Translations under genes and position numbers: made by a program
Source of the DNA: Eimeria necatrix
Taxonomy: Eukaryota; Apicomplexa; Conoidasida; Eucoccidiorida; Eimeriidae
Reading direction: 5' to 3'
Assembly: GCF_000499385.1 (NCBI RefSeq)
Contig: NW_013651995.1
Span: forward strand, 1-64,000
Length of the DNA stretch: 64,000 bases
Notes under the pieces: model-generated
The model's database searches: none
What the model saw: only the letters and a program-made list of their open reading frames with translations
Told to the model about the DNA's origin: nothing
In this document: in pieces, positions 1 through 11,118 of the stretch
How positions within the stretch are numbered: position 1 is the first letter of the stretch
Layout of the letters: every line of letters starts with the position of its first letter

Positions 1-79
1 TAGGGTTTAGGGTTTAGGGTTTAGGGTTTAGGGTTTAGGGTTTAGGGTTTAGGGTTTAGGGTTTAGGGTTTAGGGTTTG
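1..79 (+). repeat. Telomere-like TTTAGGG array at window edge
   Basis: About eleven perfect TTTAGGG heptamers run from the first base. The G-rich strand reads 5'->3' to the right. At a true left chromosome end the plus strand should begin with the C-rich CCCTAAA strand. The orientation therefore argues for an interstitial array at a contig edge, inside an intron of the HSP101 gene, not a capped end. Further G-rich-sense copies occur at 5838-6160 and 8409-8443. Confidence 0.9.
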
Positions 80-146
80 CGCGTCCCTCGTCAAACCGCA
101 GAAATCACCGACCATTCCCCTCCCTCGCTGCTGACCGCCCCTCCCA

Positions 147-174
147 CTGCTGCTGCCGCTGCTGCTGCTGCTGC

Positions 175-213
<39 letters not shown>

Positions 214-215
214 AG
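147..215 (+). repeat. CTG tract forming the acceptor of the first HSP101 exon
   Basis: A near-uninterrupted (CTG)n run ends in CTGCAG, immediately before the first recognisable exon. The repeat itself supplies the polypyrimidine-like tract and the AG. Confidence 0.85.
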
Positions 216-1062
216 CGGGCGGTCCCGAAGGCGCTGCAGGACCGCCGTATCTTCTCTCTGGACCTTTTGAACCTCTCCGCGGGGACTTCAATGCGGGGGG
301 AGTTCGAGCGGCGGATGAAAGACATAATCGCTTATCTGCAAAGACACAAAAAAGAAGTTATTCTTTTCGTCGACGAAATCCACACTCTCGTGGGGGCCGG
401 CAAGACTGCGGGCTCTTCAGACGCCACGCAAATCCTCAAAGTCCCGCTCGCGAGAGGAGAGATCGTGTACGCAAACCCTAATTTAGGGTTTCCGAAACAC
501 CTGCTGCTGCTGCTGCTGCTGCTGCTGCGCTGCCTGTACTTGCTGCAGCTGCTGCAGTTGCTGCAGTTGCTGCAGTTGCTGCAGTTGCTGCAGTTGCTGC
601 GTTTGTTGCTGGGGTGTTGTGGGGGCTGCAGTGGAGATTTGGTTTGCTGCTGCAGAGTGCATTTAAGGTTATTTGAACAAATGGGAAAGTGGAAAGAAAT
701 AAATAAATAAAATATATTCTGGAGTTTTTGTTTTATAATTAAAAAGCAATGTTGAGTTGAGTTTTTGTTGGGAAGTGCAAACAAGTGGATTCGCTGGCTG
801 CCGGAGACCCTTTTGCTGCGCTGCTGCTGCCACTTTGCTGCTGCTGCCACTTTGCTGCTGCTGCCACTTTGCTGCTGCTGCTGCCACTTTGCTGCTGCTG
901 CTGCCACTTTGCTGCTGCTGCTGCGGGTTTGCTGCTCAGGCTTGTGGGGGCGACGACTTTGGAAGAATATAAACTCCACATTGAAAAGGACGCGGCCTTT
1001 TGCCGCCGCTTCCAAAACATCGTCGTGGAGGCCCCCAGCAAGGAGAAGGCCCTTTGTAAGCC

Positions 1063-1118
<56 letters not shown>

Positions 1119-1243
1119 ATCTTGCTGCTGGTGCATCTTGCTGCTGGTGCATCTTTGCCGTCAATAGCCGTAGCCCGCGGCAGTCGCCTTGGCTGCTCCC
1201 AGCTGCTGCTGCCGCAGCCGCTGCTGCTGCCGCAGCAGCAGCT

Positions 1244-1279
<36 letters not shown>

Positions 1280-1792
1280 TGGTGTGCCTGCAGCAATCCT
1301 GCAACGCGTGCGGCCGCACTACGAGCAGTTTCACCAGCTGGAAATCCCCGAAGAAGTGCTGGAGGCTGTCACCAACTTGGCCGACCAGTACGTGAAGCAG
1401 CGCGCCTTTCCCGACAAGGCTTTGGACCTCCTCGACGAGTCTTGTTCTTGGAAAAGAGTTTCCCACAACAAACAGATTAACCTCCTCCAGAAACGGCGCG
1501 CCCAACTCAAGAAACACGCGCAGCAGGAGGTCTGCTGCTGCTGCTGCTGCTGCTGCAATGCTGCTGCTGCTGCTGCTGCTGCTGCAATGCTGCTGCTGCT
1601 GCTGCTGCTGATGACCTTAAAGGACTTCATTTCTTTGAATGTTCTCTCCAGCTTTGGCATTTCTTTCTTTTCTTCTTTTCTGCGGCAAAGTTCAGCGACT
1701 CTCTCCAGCTGCTCTCCTCTGTTTTTGTTCTCTTCTTCTCTCATTCATTATTTTTTATCTATTTATCTATTATCTATTTATCTATTTATTTT

Positions 1793-1831
<39 letters not shown>

Positions 1832-3109
1832 TTTGTTTATTAAGTGGTTTCTTTTTCTTTTCAGGAAGAAGAGGAGCTGAAGAAAGTTGAGGAGGAGTTG
1901 GCTGCTCTGGAGGCGCTGACTGCGGTGCGCATCTGCAGCAGCGTTGTGGCCTTTCATTTGGAGTTTTCTTTTCATTTTAATTATTTAATTTAATTTAATT
2001 TATTTTCTTTAATTTGTCTTCAGTTCAGTCTCGTGCTTTAATTCGCTGCACTTGGCAGCAGCAGAACTTGAATTGGAGTTCTTTTTCTCCTTGATCTGGT
2101 GTACATACACCCCGCTTCGCATTCAACTTTTTCTCATCTCGTTTTCGCTCATTTTTATTTCTTTTCGTTTCCCGCAAAGCGCCCGCCGCTGCCCTCGCTG
2201 CGCAGTTCATTAATATGAACTTAATAATTTGAACTTAATAATTTGAACTCATTAATTCGAAATTAATATGAACTTAATAATTTGAACTTAATAATTTGAA
2301 CTCATTAATTTGAACTTAATTAATTAATTTTTCGGACTTGATGAATTTGAACTTAAAAATTTGAACTCATGAATTCGAACTTAATTAATTTTTCGGACTT
2401 GATGAATTTGAACTTAGTAATTTGAACTCATTAATTTGAACTTAGTAATTTGAACTTAATTAATTAATTTAAAAGTTTGTTTTCCATTTCCACTCACTCA
2501 CTGACTGCAGAACGGAAAGCGGCTGGTGTTGGAGACGAACGACGTGGCGCACATTTTGAGCCAATGGACTGGAATTCCGATGGGCAAAATGACCGAAGAC
2601 GAAGTCTCCAGAGTCCTCCGCCTCGCCGACATTTTGTCGCTCGTGGGCCTGAGACCTTCCATTTCTTGTTTATGTTATATCTTGTTTATATTATGTATTG
2701 TATATCTTGTTTATATTATGTATTGTATATCTTGTATATATTTTATGTCTTGTATATATTATATATATCTTGTATATATTATATATATGTTGTATATATT
2801 ATATATATGTTGTATATATTGTATGTCTTGTATATATATTATATATATGTTGTATATATTGTGTGTATGTTGTTATGTATGTTGTATATATTATGTATGT
2901 TGTATAGATTATATATGTTGTATATGTTGTATATATTGTATATATTATATATATTGTATATATTGTATATATATATATTATATATATATATATGTGCGTG
3001 CATGCATGCATGCATGCATGGTGTGCGTGGACATGGGTGCAAGCCACGCGCAGGAAGCGGAAGGGGGTGCTTGCATGCGTGACTCCTGGGGAGAAGGGAA
3101 TGCTAGGGA

Positions 3110-3159
<50 letters not shown>

Positions 3160-5519
3160 TGGTTGCGGGGTGCGTCTGTTATTGTCTGTTTTCCGGAGTT
3201 GGCTCTTGTGCGCCGCTGCTGCGAGTGGCCCCGGGCCGAGCAGCCCTGGCTGGGTGAGTTCTTGCCGAAGTGGAAGGGCTGCAAAGGATTTGGACTTGTC
3301 TTTTTTCTTCAGAGAGTTGTGGGACAAGACCGGGCGGTGAAGGCGGTGGCCGACGCGCTGGCCATCCAGCGCGCGGGGCTGAGTCCGAAGAACAAGCCGC
3401 TGGGCACTTTCCTGTTCCTGGGGTCTTCGGGTGAGTGGTGGGCTGGAGCTGAGTGGAAAGTGTGGAAAGTGGTCTTCTGCGCATTCTTTTAACAACTTTT
3501 CTGGAATATTTCAATGCATTTCAAAGAATTCCCTGCATTTAAACCAAAGTTTAACACGAAGGGGCCTTCAAAACGCAAAATGGAAAAAATGCGAATCGGC
3601 GGCGGGCGCGCAAGTCGCGCCTGTGCAACTTGGGGTGTACATACACCCGAGCCGCCGCCGCGGAAAGCGCGCCAGAAAGCGCGGAAAACGATCTGCATTT
3701 GTTTGGCAGTTATTGAAATGATAAAAGTAATGATAAAAGTAATGATAAAGTAGCATTAGTGAGGCGTTTAGCTGCAGAAATGCTGCGTTTGGGTCGCGTT
3801 TCAGGGGTGGGGAAGACGGAGCTGGCCAAGGCCGTGGCCGAGGAAATGTTCGACTCCGACAAAAACTTAATTAGACTCGACATGGTGGAGTACCAAGAAG
3901 CCCACAGCATCTCGCGGCTGATTGGCCCGCCGCCGGGGTACATGGGCAACGACGAGGGCGGGCAGCTCACGGAAGCTGTCCGCCAAAAGCCGCACAGTGT
4001 TGTGTTATTTGACGAAGTCGAAAACGCCCACAAGAACTTGTGGTCTTTGCTGCTGCCGGTGGGCCTTTGCGGGCTTTGCTCGGCCCAGGCGCTGCAGGCC
4101 AAGGCCGCAGCCATTAGAAGGGAATCTTTGTTTGCTTTTTTCATGTTTTTGCAACTTTAAAGCATGTGTATATGTACTATATTTATTTATTTATTATTTG
4201 TTTATATATGTATATATATATATATATTTATTTATTTATTTGCTTATTTATTCTTTATTTAAGAATGTATATATATATATTATGTTTGCTATATTTGTAT
4301 GTATATACGATATGTATGCGCATAAGTACGAATTCAAGTTTGCTGTCGTTATAATGTAAAGTAACATCCTTGAACATATATAAATGTATATATATATTTA
4401 TATATTTATATATTTATATATTTATATATTTATATATTTATATATTTATATATTTATATATTTATATATTTATATATATTATATAATATATATTTGTATA
4501 TATTTCTACATATATTACAAAAATGTATATTTGCATTGACGAGGACTCTGGCGTTGGCGTAGAAGAGGGGAGGGGGTGACGAGAGGCAGCCGGAAGTTGA
4601 GTTTTGAATTTGAGTGAATGTGCATTGAAGTCTGTCGTTATTTTCCCAAGTAATATATTTTAAAATGCATTTTTATAAATAAACATTTTGTTATTATATA
4701 AATGCATTTTAAAATGCATTTTTATAAATAAACATTTTGTTATTATATAAATGCATTTTAAAATGCATTTATATAAATAAACATTCTGCTTTCTTTGAGT
4801 TCGAGCGCGTTGGCGTGAAGGGGCGGGAGGATCAGTTGGAGTTGAACTTGAATTGGAATTTGATTTGAATTTGAATTTGATTTCGATTTGAATTTGAATT
4901 TGATTTATATTTGAATTTGAATTTGATTGTTATTTGAATTTGAATTTGATTTTTATATGAATTTGAATTTGAACTTGAATCTGAATTTGAACTTGAACTG
5001 GTGGTTTCTGTGGGCTACGCAGATGCTGGACGAGGGTCACTTGTCGGACTCGAAGGGAAACCGAGTGGACTTCACGAATTGTTTGATTATTTTGACTTCC
5101 AACATTGGCCAGCAGTACATTTTGGACAGTTACAAAGAAGTGCGGGCGCTGACGGCGGTCAACGAGAAGGACAAGGCCAGCAGCAACGGCAGCAGCAGCA
5201 GCAGCGGCGAAGAGCCCGGGAAGTCTTCTTTCAAAGGAACTGGCAAATCTCCCAAAGACATTCTCCGCAGAATGCGCCAGAAGGTGTTGAAGGAGGTCTT
5301 CGGCTACTTCAAGCCCCAGGTCATCGGCAGGATGAGCGAGATCATCGTGAGTCGCTGCCGGACTTCTTCGACGAACTCCTCAATTTAATCCCCAATTAAA
5401 TAATTAGTTTTTCAGTTTGTTTTCCAGTTTCAATTCGAGCCAGCAACGCCTCGAAAGCGGCAGCTCGCTGCTCGTTTCCCTCGAACCCCCGGGCGCCCTG
5501 ACGCCTCTGGCCACGAAAC

Positions 5520-5554
<35 letters not shown>

Positions 5555-7046
5555 CCCCAGACTGTTTGTTTGTCTTTGCATTTGCGGTCAAAAGGACCAA
5601 CTTTGTTTCTCCAGGAGGTTAACTGCAGCAAAGGGTTTGTTGCTGCGCTGCGCAGATCTTCGAGCCTCTGGGGGAAACCGCCATGAAGGGGGTTTTGAAC
5701 TTGAAACTTTCCGCGCTGCGGAACAGCTTAGCAGCAAAAGGAATTGACTTCAAAGTGGCGGACTCCGCGCTGGGCTACATCTTGGAAAGGGCCTGGTCGC
5801 ACAAGTTCGGGGGGCGCAGGATGGCCAAGTGAGGCTTGAGGGTTTAGGGTTTGCTGCACTGGGGGTTCGGGACTCGGCCTCTCGAGGGTTTAGGGTTTAG
5901 GGTTTGCAGCGCTGGGCTCTTAGTTAGCGCAGGGTTTAGGGTTTGCAACACTTCGCGTTCAGGACTTGCATTTCGAGGGTTTAGGGTTTGCAACACTTGG
6001 CTGTTCAGGACTTCGCCTGCGCAGGGTTTAGGGTTTGCAGGGCTTAGCCTGTGCAGGACTTGGGCTGTGCAGGGTTTAGGGTTTGAAAGACGTAGTGTGG
6101 GACTTAGCCTGTGCAGGGTTTAGGGTTTGAAGAACTTCGCCTTTTTAGGGTTTAGGGTTGGAAGGATGTGCAGGACTTAACAGTCCCCGTGCTGTTGTCT
6201 TGGGCTCTCCGCAGTGGCAGCTGTGAGAAGCCAGAAAGCTGCTGCAGTAGCTGCTGCATTGCTGCTGCGCTGCTGCTGCGCTGCTGCTGCGCTGCTGCTG
6301 CGCTGCTGCTGCAGGTACCTCGAGAAGTACATAAAGCCGCGAGTGGCGCCGCTGCTGATCTCCGGCAAACTCAAGTCGGGAGACAGAGCCGTCTTGGCGC
6401 GTTCCAACACAAACCCGAATCAGCTGAACTTGATTGTGAGGCTTCACTGTTTTCTTGTTCATGTTTTTCTTTCTTTTCGCATTTTCTTTCGCTCTCGCGC
6501 TCCCTTTTTGTTTTATCTTTTCGAGTTTGTGGAGAAGGCTTTTTCTTTTCAATACTATTCCTATTAGCGCTCTTATTCCTCGGCTGTTTGTTCACATCTG
6601 CCTGTCTTCGTCACTTGCCGCGGCCGTGTGAATCCGTTCATGTGGGCAGTGTGGAGCGCCGGCTCAGCTGCGTTCTGTCTAGTTTTTAATTTCATTTAAG
6701 TTTTTAATTTGAAATATTTGTTCATTCGGACATTTCTTTTCTGTTTGCCTCTGCTGCTCGCTGCTCAACTGTCTGCTTGCGAGGGCGCGCCATGCATGGC
6801 TGCCGCCGAATGAGCGGAATGAGGGGGGAATTGGCAGAGAATGGAGTGAATAATGGCTTAAATAATTCGCAATTGAACAGAGAATTTAATGCTCGACAGT
6901 TTCCGCTATTGTTTCGGCTGTTTCAGGTCTGCGAGCTGAACGAAGAAGGCGTTTGCAAGCCCGGAACGAAGTACGGCACGAAGCTGGTCACGCAGGAAGT
7001 GAAGCCGCAGGACGGAAACGAAGACGAAGAAGACGCAATGGACTAA
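216..7046 (+). CDS. clpB: HSP101/ClpB-type AAA+ disaggregase, 5' incomplete
   Basis: This is a hexameric AAA+ chaperone that threads aggregated proteins. Exons in consistent phase: 216-466, 940-1055, 1294-1529, 1865-1924, 2511-2642, 3313-3430, 3805-4058, 5023-5346, 5656-5828, 6315-6435, 6927-7046 (about 635 aa). Visible parts are the NBD1 Walker B ([16 protein letters not shown]), [31 protein letters not shown], the WTGIPMGKM linker, the NBD2 Walker A GSSGVGKT (interrupted by intron 6), Walker [13 protein letters not shown], the Arg-finger region [10 protein letters not shown] and sensor-2 GGRRMAKYLEK. The N-domain and NBD1 Walker A lie left of the window. The end, NEDEEDAMD, is acidic like the TPR-binding tail of cytosolic Hsp104. 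The middle domain looks shortened. Exon 8 carries a poly-Ser insertion. Introns are packed with CTG, TA and telomere-like repeats. Family assignment is secure; the subtype (cytosolic versus organellar) is inferred from the tail. Confidence 0.93.
1064..1280 (+). repeat. CTG tract followed by CAG tract in HSP101 intron 2
   Basis: A (CTG)n run at about 1064-1113 is followed by three GGTGCATCTTGCTGCT-like units and then a (CAG)n run at about 1243-1278. The two runs are complementary and could pair in the transcript within intron 2 (1056-1293). Confidence 0.8.
1747..1845 (+). repeat. TTTA/ATCT microsatellite in HSP101 intron 3
   Basis: ATCT-type units pass into a long (TTTA)n run, ending just before the acceptor of the exon at 1865. 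No coding potential. Confidence 0.8.
2206..2478 (+). repeat. AT-rich degenerate tandem repeat in HSP101 intron 4
   Basis: Repeated variants of AATTTGAACTTAATAATTTG and TCATTAATTTGAAC fill the 3' half of intron 4, up to the acceptor before 2511. Confidence 0.8.
2660..3020 (+). repeat. TATATTGTATAT microsatellite and GCATGCAT run, HSP101 intron 5
   Basis: Variable TATATTATATATGTTG and TATATTGTAT units run to about 2995. They are followed by a short alternating GCATGCATGCAT run at about 2997-3020. Open frames rich in Tyr/Ile here are products of the repeat. Confidence 0.85.
3105..3156 (+). repeat. CTG tract in HSP101 intron 5
   Basis: About sixteen uninterrupted CTG units lie between the TA-rich block and the exon at 3313. 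Confidence 0.9.
4368..4480 (+). repeat. TATATTTA microsatellite in HSP101 intron 7
   Basis: A run of TATATATTTATATATTTATA units. The whole of intron 7 (4059-5022) is low-complexity AT-rich sequence. Confidence 0.85.
4653..4790 (+). repeat. 49-bp tandem repeat in HSP101 intron 7
   Basis: The word TAAAATGCAT recurs at 4661, 4710 and 4759, giving a 49-bp period and nearly three copies. Each copy contains TTTATAAATAAACATT. It is followed at 4840-4995 by a GAATTTGAATTTGATTT-type array. Confidence 0.85.
5838..6160 (+). repeat. 46-bp minisatellite with telomere-like core, HSP101 intron 9
   Basis: The core AGGGTTTAGGGTTTG recurs at about 5838, 5884, 5931, 5976, 6022, 6069 and 6114, with a shorter last unit at about 6145. 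Spacing is 45-47 bp. Each core is followed by a degenerate spacer resembling CAACACTTCGCGTTCAGGAC. It lies wholly in the intron between 5828 and 6315. Confidence 0.88.
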
Positions 7047-7619
7047 TCTGAAGGAGTAAAAAGAACTTTTAAAGCATTTAAGTGCTGCTTTCTCCTTGGA
7101 AAGCGGAGAAACAAAGAGAAAACGCCGAGATCGCCCGGCACAGGCAACTGCTGAATTTGAATCCGAGGGGCGGCGCCGCGCCGCAGGGAAGCAGCTGCTG
7201 CAGCAGCCAACAGGCAATGAAACGAAACTTAGAAAGAAAAGAAATAAAATAATTAAAAGACGAAAGAAAAGAAATAAAAGAATTAAAAACGAAAAGAAAA
7301 GAAGTCGGGGAGAGGCAGTCCGGCGCGTCTGCTGCGGCCGCAGCCTCCAAAGAAGCAAATGAACGCAACAGGAAGAAGCAGTTGAGCACTTCAACAGCAT
7401 TAGAATGCTAGTTATTTGTGTTGTTAAACTGACAAGTAATGCTGCTGGCTACTTGCTGTTTTATTTTTTGATTCTTCTTTCCATCTCCGTCTTCTTGTCG
7501 CCTCTTCACTTCCTGAACTTCTCCAAATCTTCTCTTTTCATTTCTCTTTTGCGCCTCTTGTCGCCCCCTTTCCTCTCATTTGCATTTGTGGCCACGCAGT
7601 GCTGAAAAACTTTGTGGGG

Positions 7620-8042
7620 GCGTCTGTGGGTGGCCAGCTGCAGCAGCAGCTGCAGCAGCTGCTGCTGCAGCTGCTGCTGCAGCTGCTGCAGCAGCGGGCC
7701 GCCAGCGGCTAGCTAGAGCTGGCTAGCTGGGGCCCAGCTAGCTCGCAGCTAGCTAGCTGCAGGTGGCCTTTGGCTAGCCAGCCCTTGCAAGCATGCAAGG
7801 GCTGCAGCCAGCCACCTGCCTGCAGTGTCTTGGCTAGTTAAGCTCGTCCTTGGCTCGCTCCTCCGTAGCTAGCTGCAGCTGCAGCTGCAGCTAGCCACTT
7901 GCGCCGCTCGCGAGCTGCAGCTAGCTGCAGCTAGCTGCACTAGCTGCAGCTAGCTGCACTGGCTGCAGCTAGCTGCACTGGCTGCAGCTAGCTGCACTGG
8001 CTGCAGCTGGCTGCAGCTAGCTGCACTGGCTGCAGCTAGCTG
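7620..8042. repeat. AGCT / CTGCAG palindrome-rich low-complexity block
   Basis: About 420 bp consist largely of AGCT, CAGCTG, CTGCAG and GCTAGC words, such as repeats of CTAGCTGCAGCTAGCTGCAC. Almost every few bases is self-complementary, so extensive hairpins are possible. No coding signal. Confidence 0.85.
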
Positions 8043-8193
8043 GGGGCTTTGTGTGCGTGGGAGTTGTTGAGGCGGCTGTTCGTGCGGCTGTTGTTGTTTG
8101 TCTGTTGTTGCTTTCTTTTTGTCTTTGTCCAAAAGGACAAACAGCGACAGAGCCAACAAGTATAAAGAGACGAACCGACAGAACACCGCACGG

Positions 8194-8228
<35 letters not shown>

Positions 8229-8408
8229 GCAGCAGCAGCAGCAGCAGCAGCAGCAGCGGCAGCGGGGCTGCTGCGCGGGAAAACGGAGAAGGCGTTTTGA
8301 ATCTCAACTGCAAGGAACGTGCAGCAGCAAACAGCACTTCATTCTATTTGCTGCAGCAGCAGCCAGGGCCAGGTGGAGTGCAAGCAACTGCCACGCACTC
8401 CGACAGCC

Positions 8409-8443
8409 TAGGGTTTAGGGTTTAGGGTTTAGGGTTTAGGGTT
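8409..8443 (+). repeat. Interstitial telomere-like repeat
   Basis: About five TTTAGGG units lie in intergenic sequence, G-rich on the plus strand as at 1-79. This supports dispersed internal copies. Confidence 0.92.
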
Positions 8444-8594
8444 TGGCTGCCAGCACTGAGACTCAAAGGGTGCGGTAACTCTTCATAGTGACGCAGCAGA
8501 GTAGCAGCAAATGAGTTAGTCCGCAGTGCAGCAGCTTTTCTTTTTGCTGCAGCAACCTGCTGCCCTTCTAATCTGACGTACAAGTGCTGCTGCC

Positions 8595-8643
<49 letters not shown>

Positions 8644-9778
8644 CCTTTTAATAGCGCGAGAGGCCCTATTCGGCTGTTCTGTTTCGCTGAGAATTGGAGA
8701 AAGGAATTTGTGGATGTGGGAGGCTTCAATGAAAAGTTTTTGCAAAGTTCATTTGTTGATTTAATTAAAAAGTTGAATTAATTAAACTTTTTTCTTTTTA
8801 ATTTTCTGATTTTTAATTTGCCGAAAGTTTCCACAAGTTCGTTCGCTTTGAATTCGCCCGCGGGACTTCATCGGATCCTGCAGCTTTGCAGGGCTTGCGG
8901 GATTTGGACTTGAATGCAAGGAAATGAGAACAACTCCGCCTCGATTTTGGAGGAACAAATGAATAATTTAATAAAAGAGAAACAAATAAATAAATGGGAA
9001 GTGAAGAGGAGCAAAAAGAGCCATCAACTGCAGCAGCTTTGTGGTGTCTCGCCACTCGCTGTGCTTGCACACCAGTCGTGTGTCTTGGCAGTTTGAACTG
9101 GCCGTCTCGCAGGCGAGATTATTTGCAAAATTCGGATTTAATTCTTTTAAATGAATGAAATAAAAGCAAAGAGCATTTTAAAAAGTCGAAAGAAGGGTTT
9201 AAACTGGCCCGTCGGAGGTTGGGCTCCAGCAACCGACTGAAACGCATGCGCCCACTGCGGCCACCCGGCGCTGCCCAGCGAAAGACTTGGGAAAGTTTGT
9301 CGATTCCATTTTGTCTGTTCAACTAAAAGAAAGAATTATTTGTAGATTTAAAAGGTGAATAGACGCGGAAATCCATTTTTCGTTTATTTTCGCCCCGGGG
9401 ACGGGCGGCTCGCGAGATCTGCACTGAGCCCTGCTGCCCCCATCTTTCGCAGTTCTTTCTCCAATTCGCCCTTTCTTTTTGCTTTCTTTATTCTTTTTTT
9501 ACTTTTTGCATTTAATTTTTCCTCTCAAAACTCTCGTCAGCCCGCGAGCGGCGGCCGCGGGCTCGCTGGCTCGCCGCGGAACGCTGGGGTGTCTCGACAC
9601 CTGTCTGCAGTTCACTTTCCGGTTTCCTTCGCTTTCTGCGCAATCATTTCTTTTTTTCTGCAGTTTTTGCCTCCCCTTTGGTCTTTTCTTGCTTTGCTGC
9701 TCCTGTCTCGCCCCTCTTTGCTGCTGCTGGCCCCCCTGTCTCAGTTTCCTTGCCTTTCCTTAAGGCTTTCCCAGCCAA

Positions 9779-9944
9779 ATGGGGGCTTCGCTGCACTTCT
9801 TTTCTTTGCTGCTCCCCGCAGTCAGTTGGCTGCAGAGCGCTGCAGCAGCACAGCAGCAGCAGCACCAGCCCGTCACTTTCGGCAGCGCAATTGTTCTTGA
9901 ACACGAGGCCACGAGACACAAGTCAGCTCCTGCTGCTGCTGCTG

Positions 9945-9975
<31 letters not shown>

Positions 9976-10899
9976 AGCTGCTGCCGCGACTCTGTAGCTC
10001 CACTCCCTGCTGCGGCTCCAGGCTTTGCTGCTGCATCCGCCAACGCCGTTTGCTGCAGCCGTTGTTTTGCTGCTGCTGCAGCTCTTGCTGCTGCTGCTAC
10101 AGCTCTTGCTGGTGCTGCTACAGCTCTTGCTGCTGCTGCTGCTGCTGCGGTTGCTGCCGGCAGCTTCCACTATTCCCTGGTTTCATCAACTTTGCATATT
10201 TAGTTTTGCTGCTCAAAACTTCGTTGCAGCTTTTGCGCTTCCTGCTTCTGCTGCGGTGTCTGTACACCTCAGACTGTACTCGGGCAAGATATCCTGGAGC
10301 TCCGCCTCGGCTGGGCAGGCAGTGGTGAGTTGCAGAAGTTCATTTTTGTTTTGCTGCTGCTGCAGGTCTTGCTGCTGCTGCTACAGCTCTTGCTGCTGCT
10401 GCTACAGCTTTTGCTGCTGCTGCTACAGCTCTTGCTGCTGCTGCTGCTTTTGAGGCCTTTTGGCCAGCGCTTCCCTCTCCACTCTCCGCCTGCCTCCATT
10501 GCCACCATGCTGCTGCTGCTGCTGCTGCAGCAATGCTGCTGCTGCTGCAGCAATGCTGCTGCTGCTGCAGCACTGCTGCTGCTGCTGCACTGCTGCTGTT
10601 GCTGCTTCCGCGTTTGGCCTCGCCTGCGGAGTCAGCTTCAAGCGTGGATTTGCTGGAGAGCAGCAGGCCTGCGCAAGCAGCAGCAGCAGATTAATTAGTT
10701 GAAAGAAATATATTTGAGGAAATAAAAAAAAGAAATATATTTGAGGAAATAAAAAAGAAAGAGAAGTGGCCTTTGCTGCTTCCTTTGCTTCTCGTGTGTA
10801 CAGACAGCGCAGCCCAGCAGCGACTCCCCCTCCTTCTGGCTTGTCCGGCCGCCGCCGCTGAGGGGCCCCGAGCCCTTCGACCCGCAGCAGCAAAAGGGA

Positions 10900-10937
<38 letters not shown>

Positions 10938-11068
10938 GGGGTACGCGGGGGCCGGCGCTGCAGTGCCCTGCGGCGCTGCTGTTGCGCTGCAGCACGTCGG
11001 CAGCTGGGCGACGCTGCGAGCAGCACAGACGGAGGCCCCGCTCTCCCCGAACTACGAAGTGCGTGCTT

Positions 11069-11118
<50 letters not shown>

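Larger units (their letters stand above)
7047..9778. other. Repeat-rich interval with no supported gene
   Basis: This lies between the HSP101 stop and the SDF2-like start. It holds A-rich sequence after 7046, pyrimidine-rich sequence at 7440-7600, an AGCT/CTGCAG palindrome-rich block (7620-8042), CAG and CTG tracts (about 8195-8260, 8584-8641) and a telomere-like array (8409-8443). Short open stretches at about 8700-8790, 8826-8930 and 9030-9130 read plausibly in one frame, but I could not join them into a phase-consistent chain or recognise a family. Confidence 0.6.

Noticed and set aside
1..79. True chromosome end
   Set aside because: The G-rich strand runs inward from the left edge, which is the opposite of a left telomere, and similar arrays are internal.
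77..481. Ala/Leu-rich frames over the CTG tract at the left end
   Set aside because: They are translations of repeat and telomere-like DNA; only the frame giving the ClpB Walker B block is real.
2477..3082. Tyr/Ile/Cys-rich long frames
   Set aside because: Translations of TATATTGTAT microsatellite in intron 5; only the first part (2511-2642) is an exon.
5851..6123. Frame of repeated GLGF/GFRVC peptides
   Set aside because: Product of the intronic 46-bp telomere-like minisatellite.
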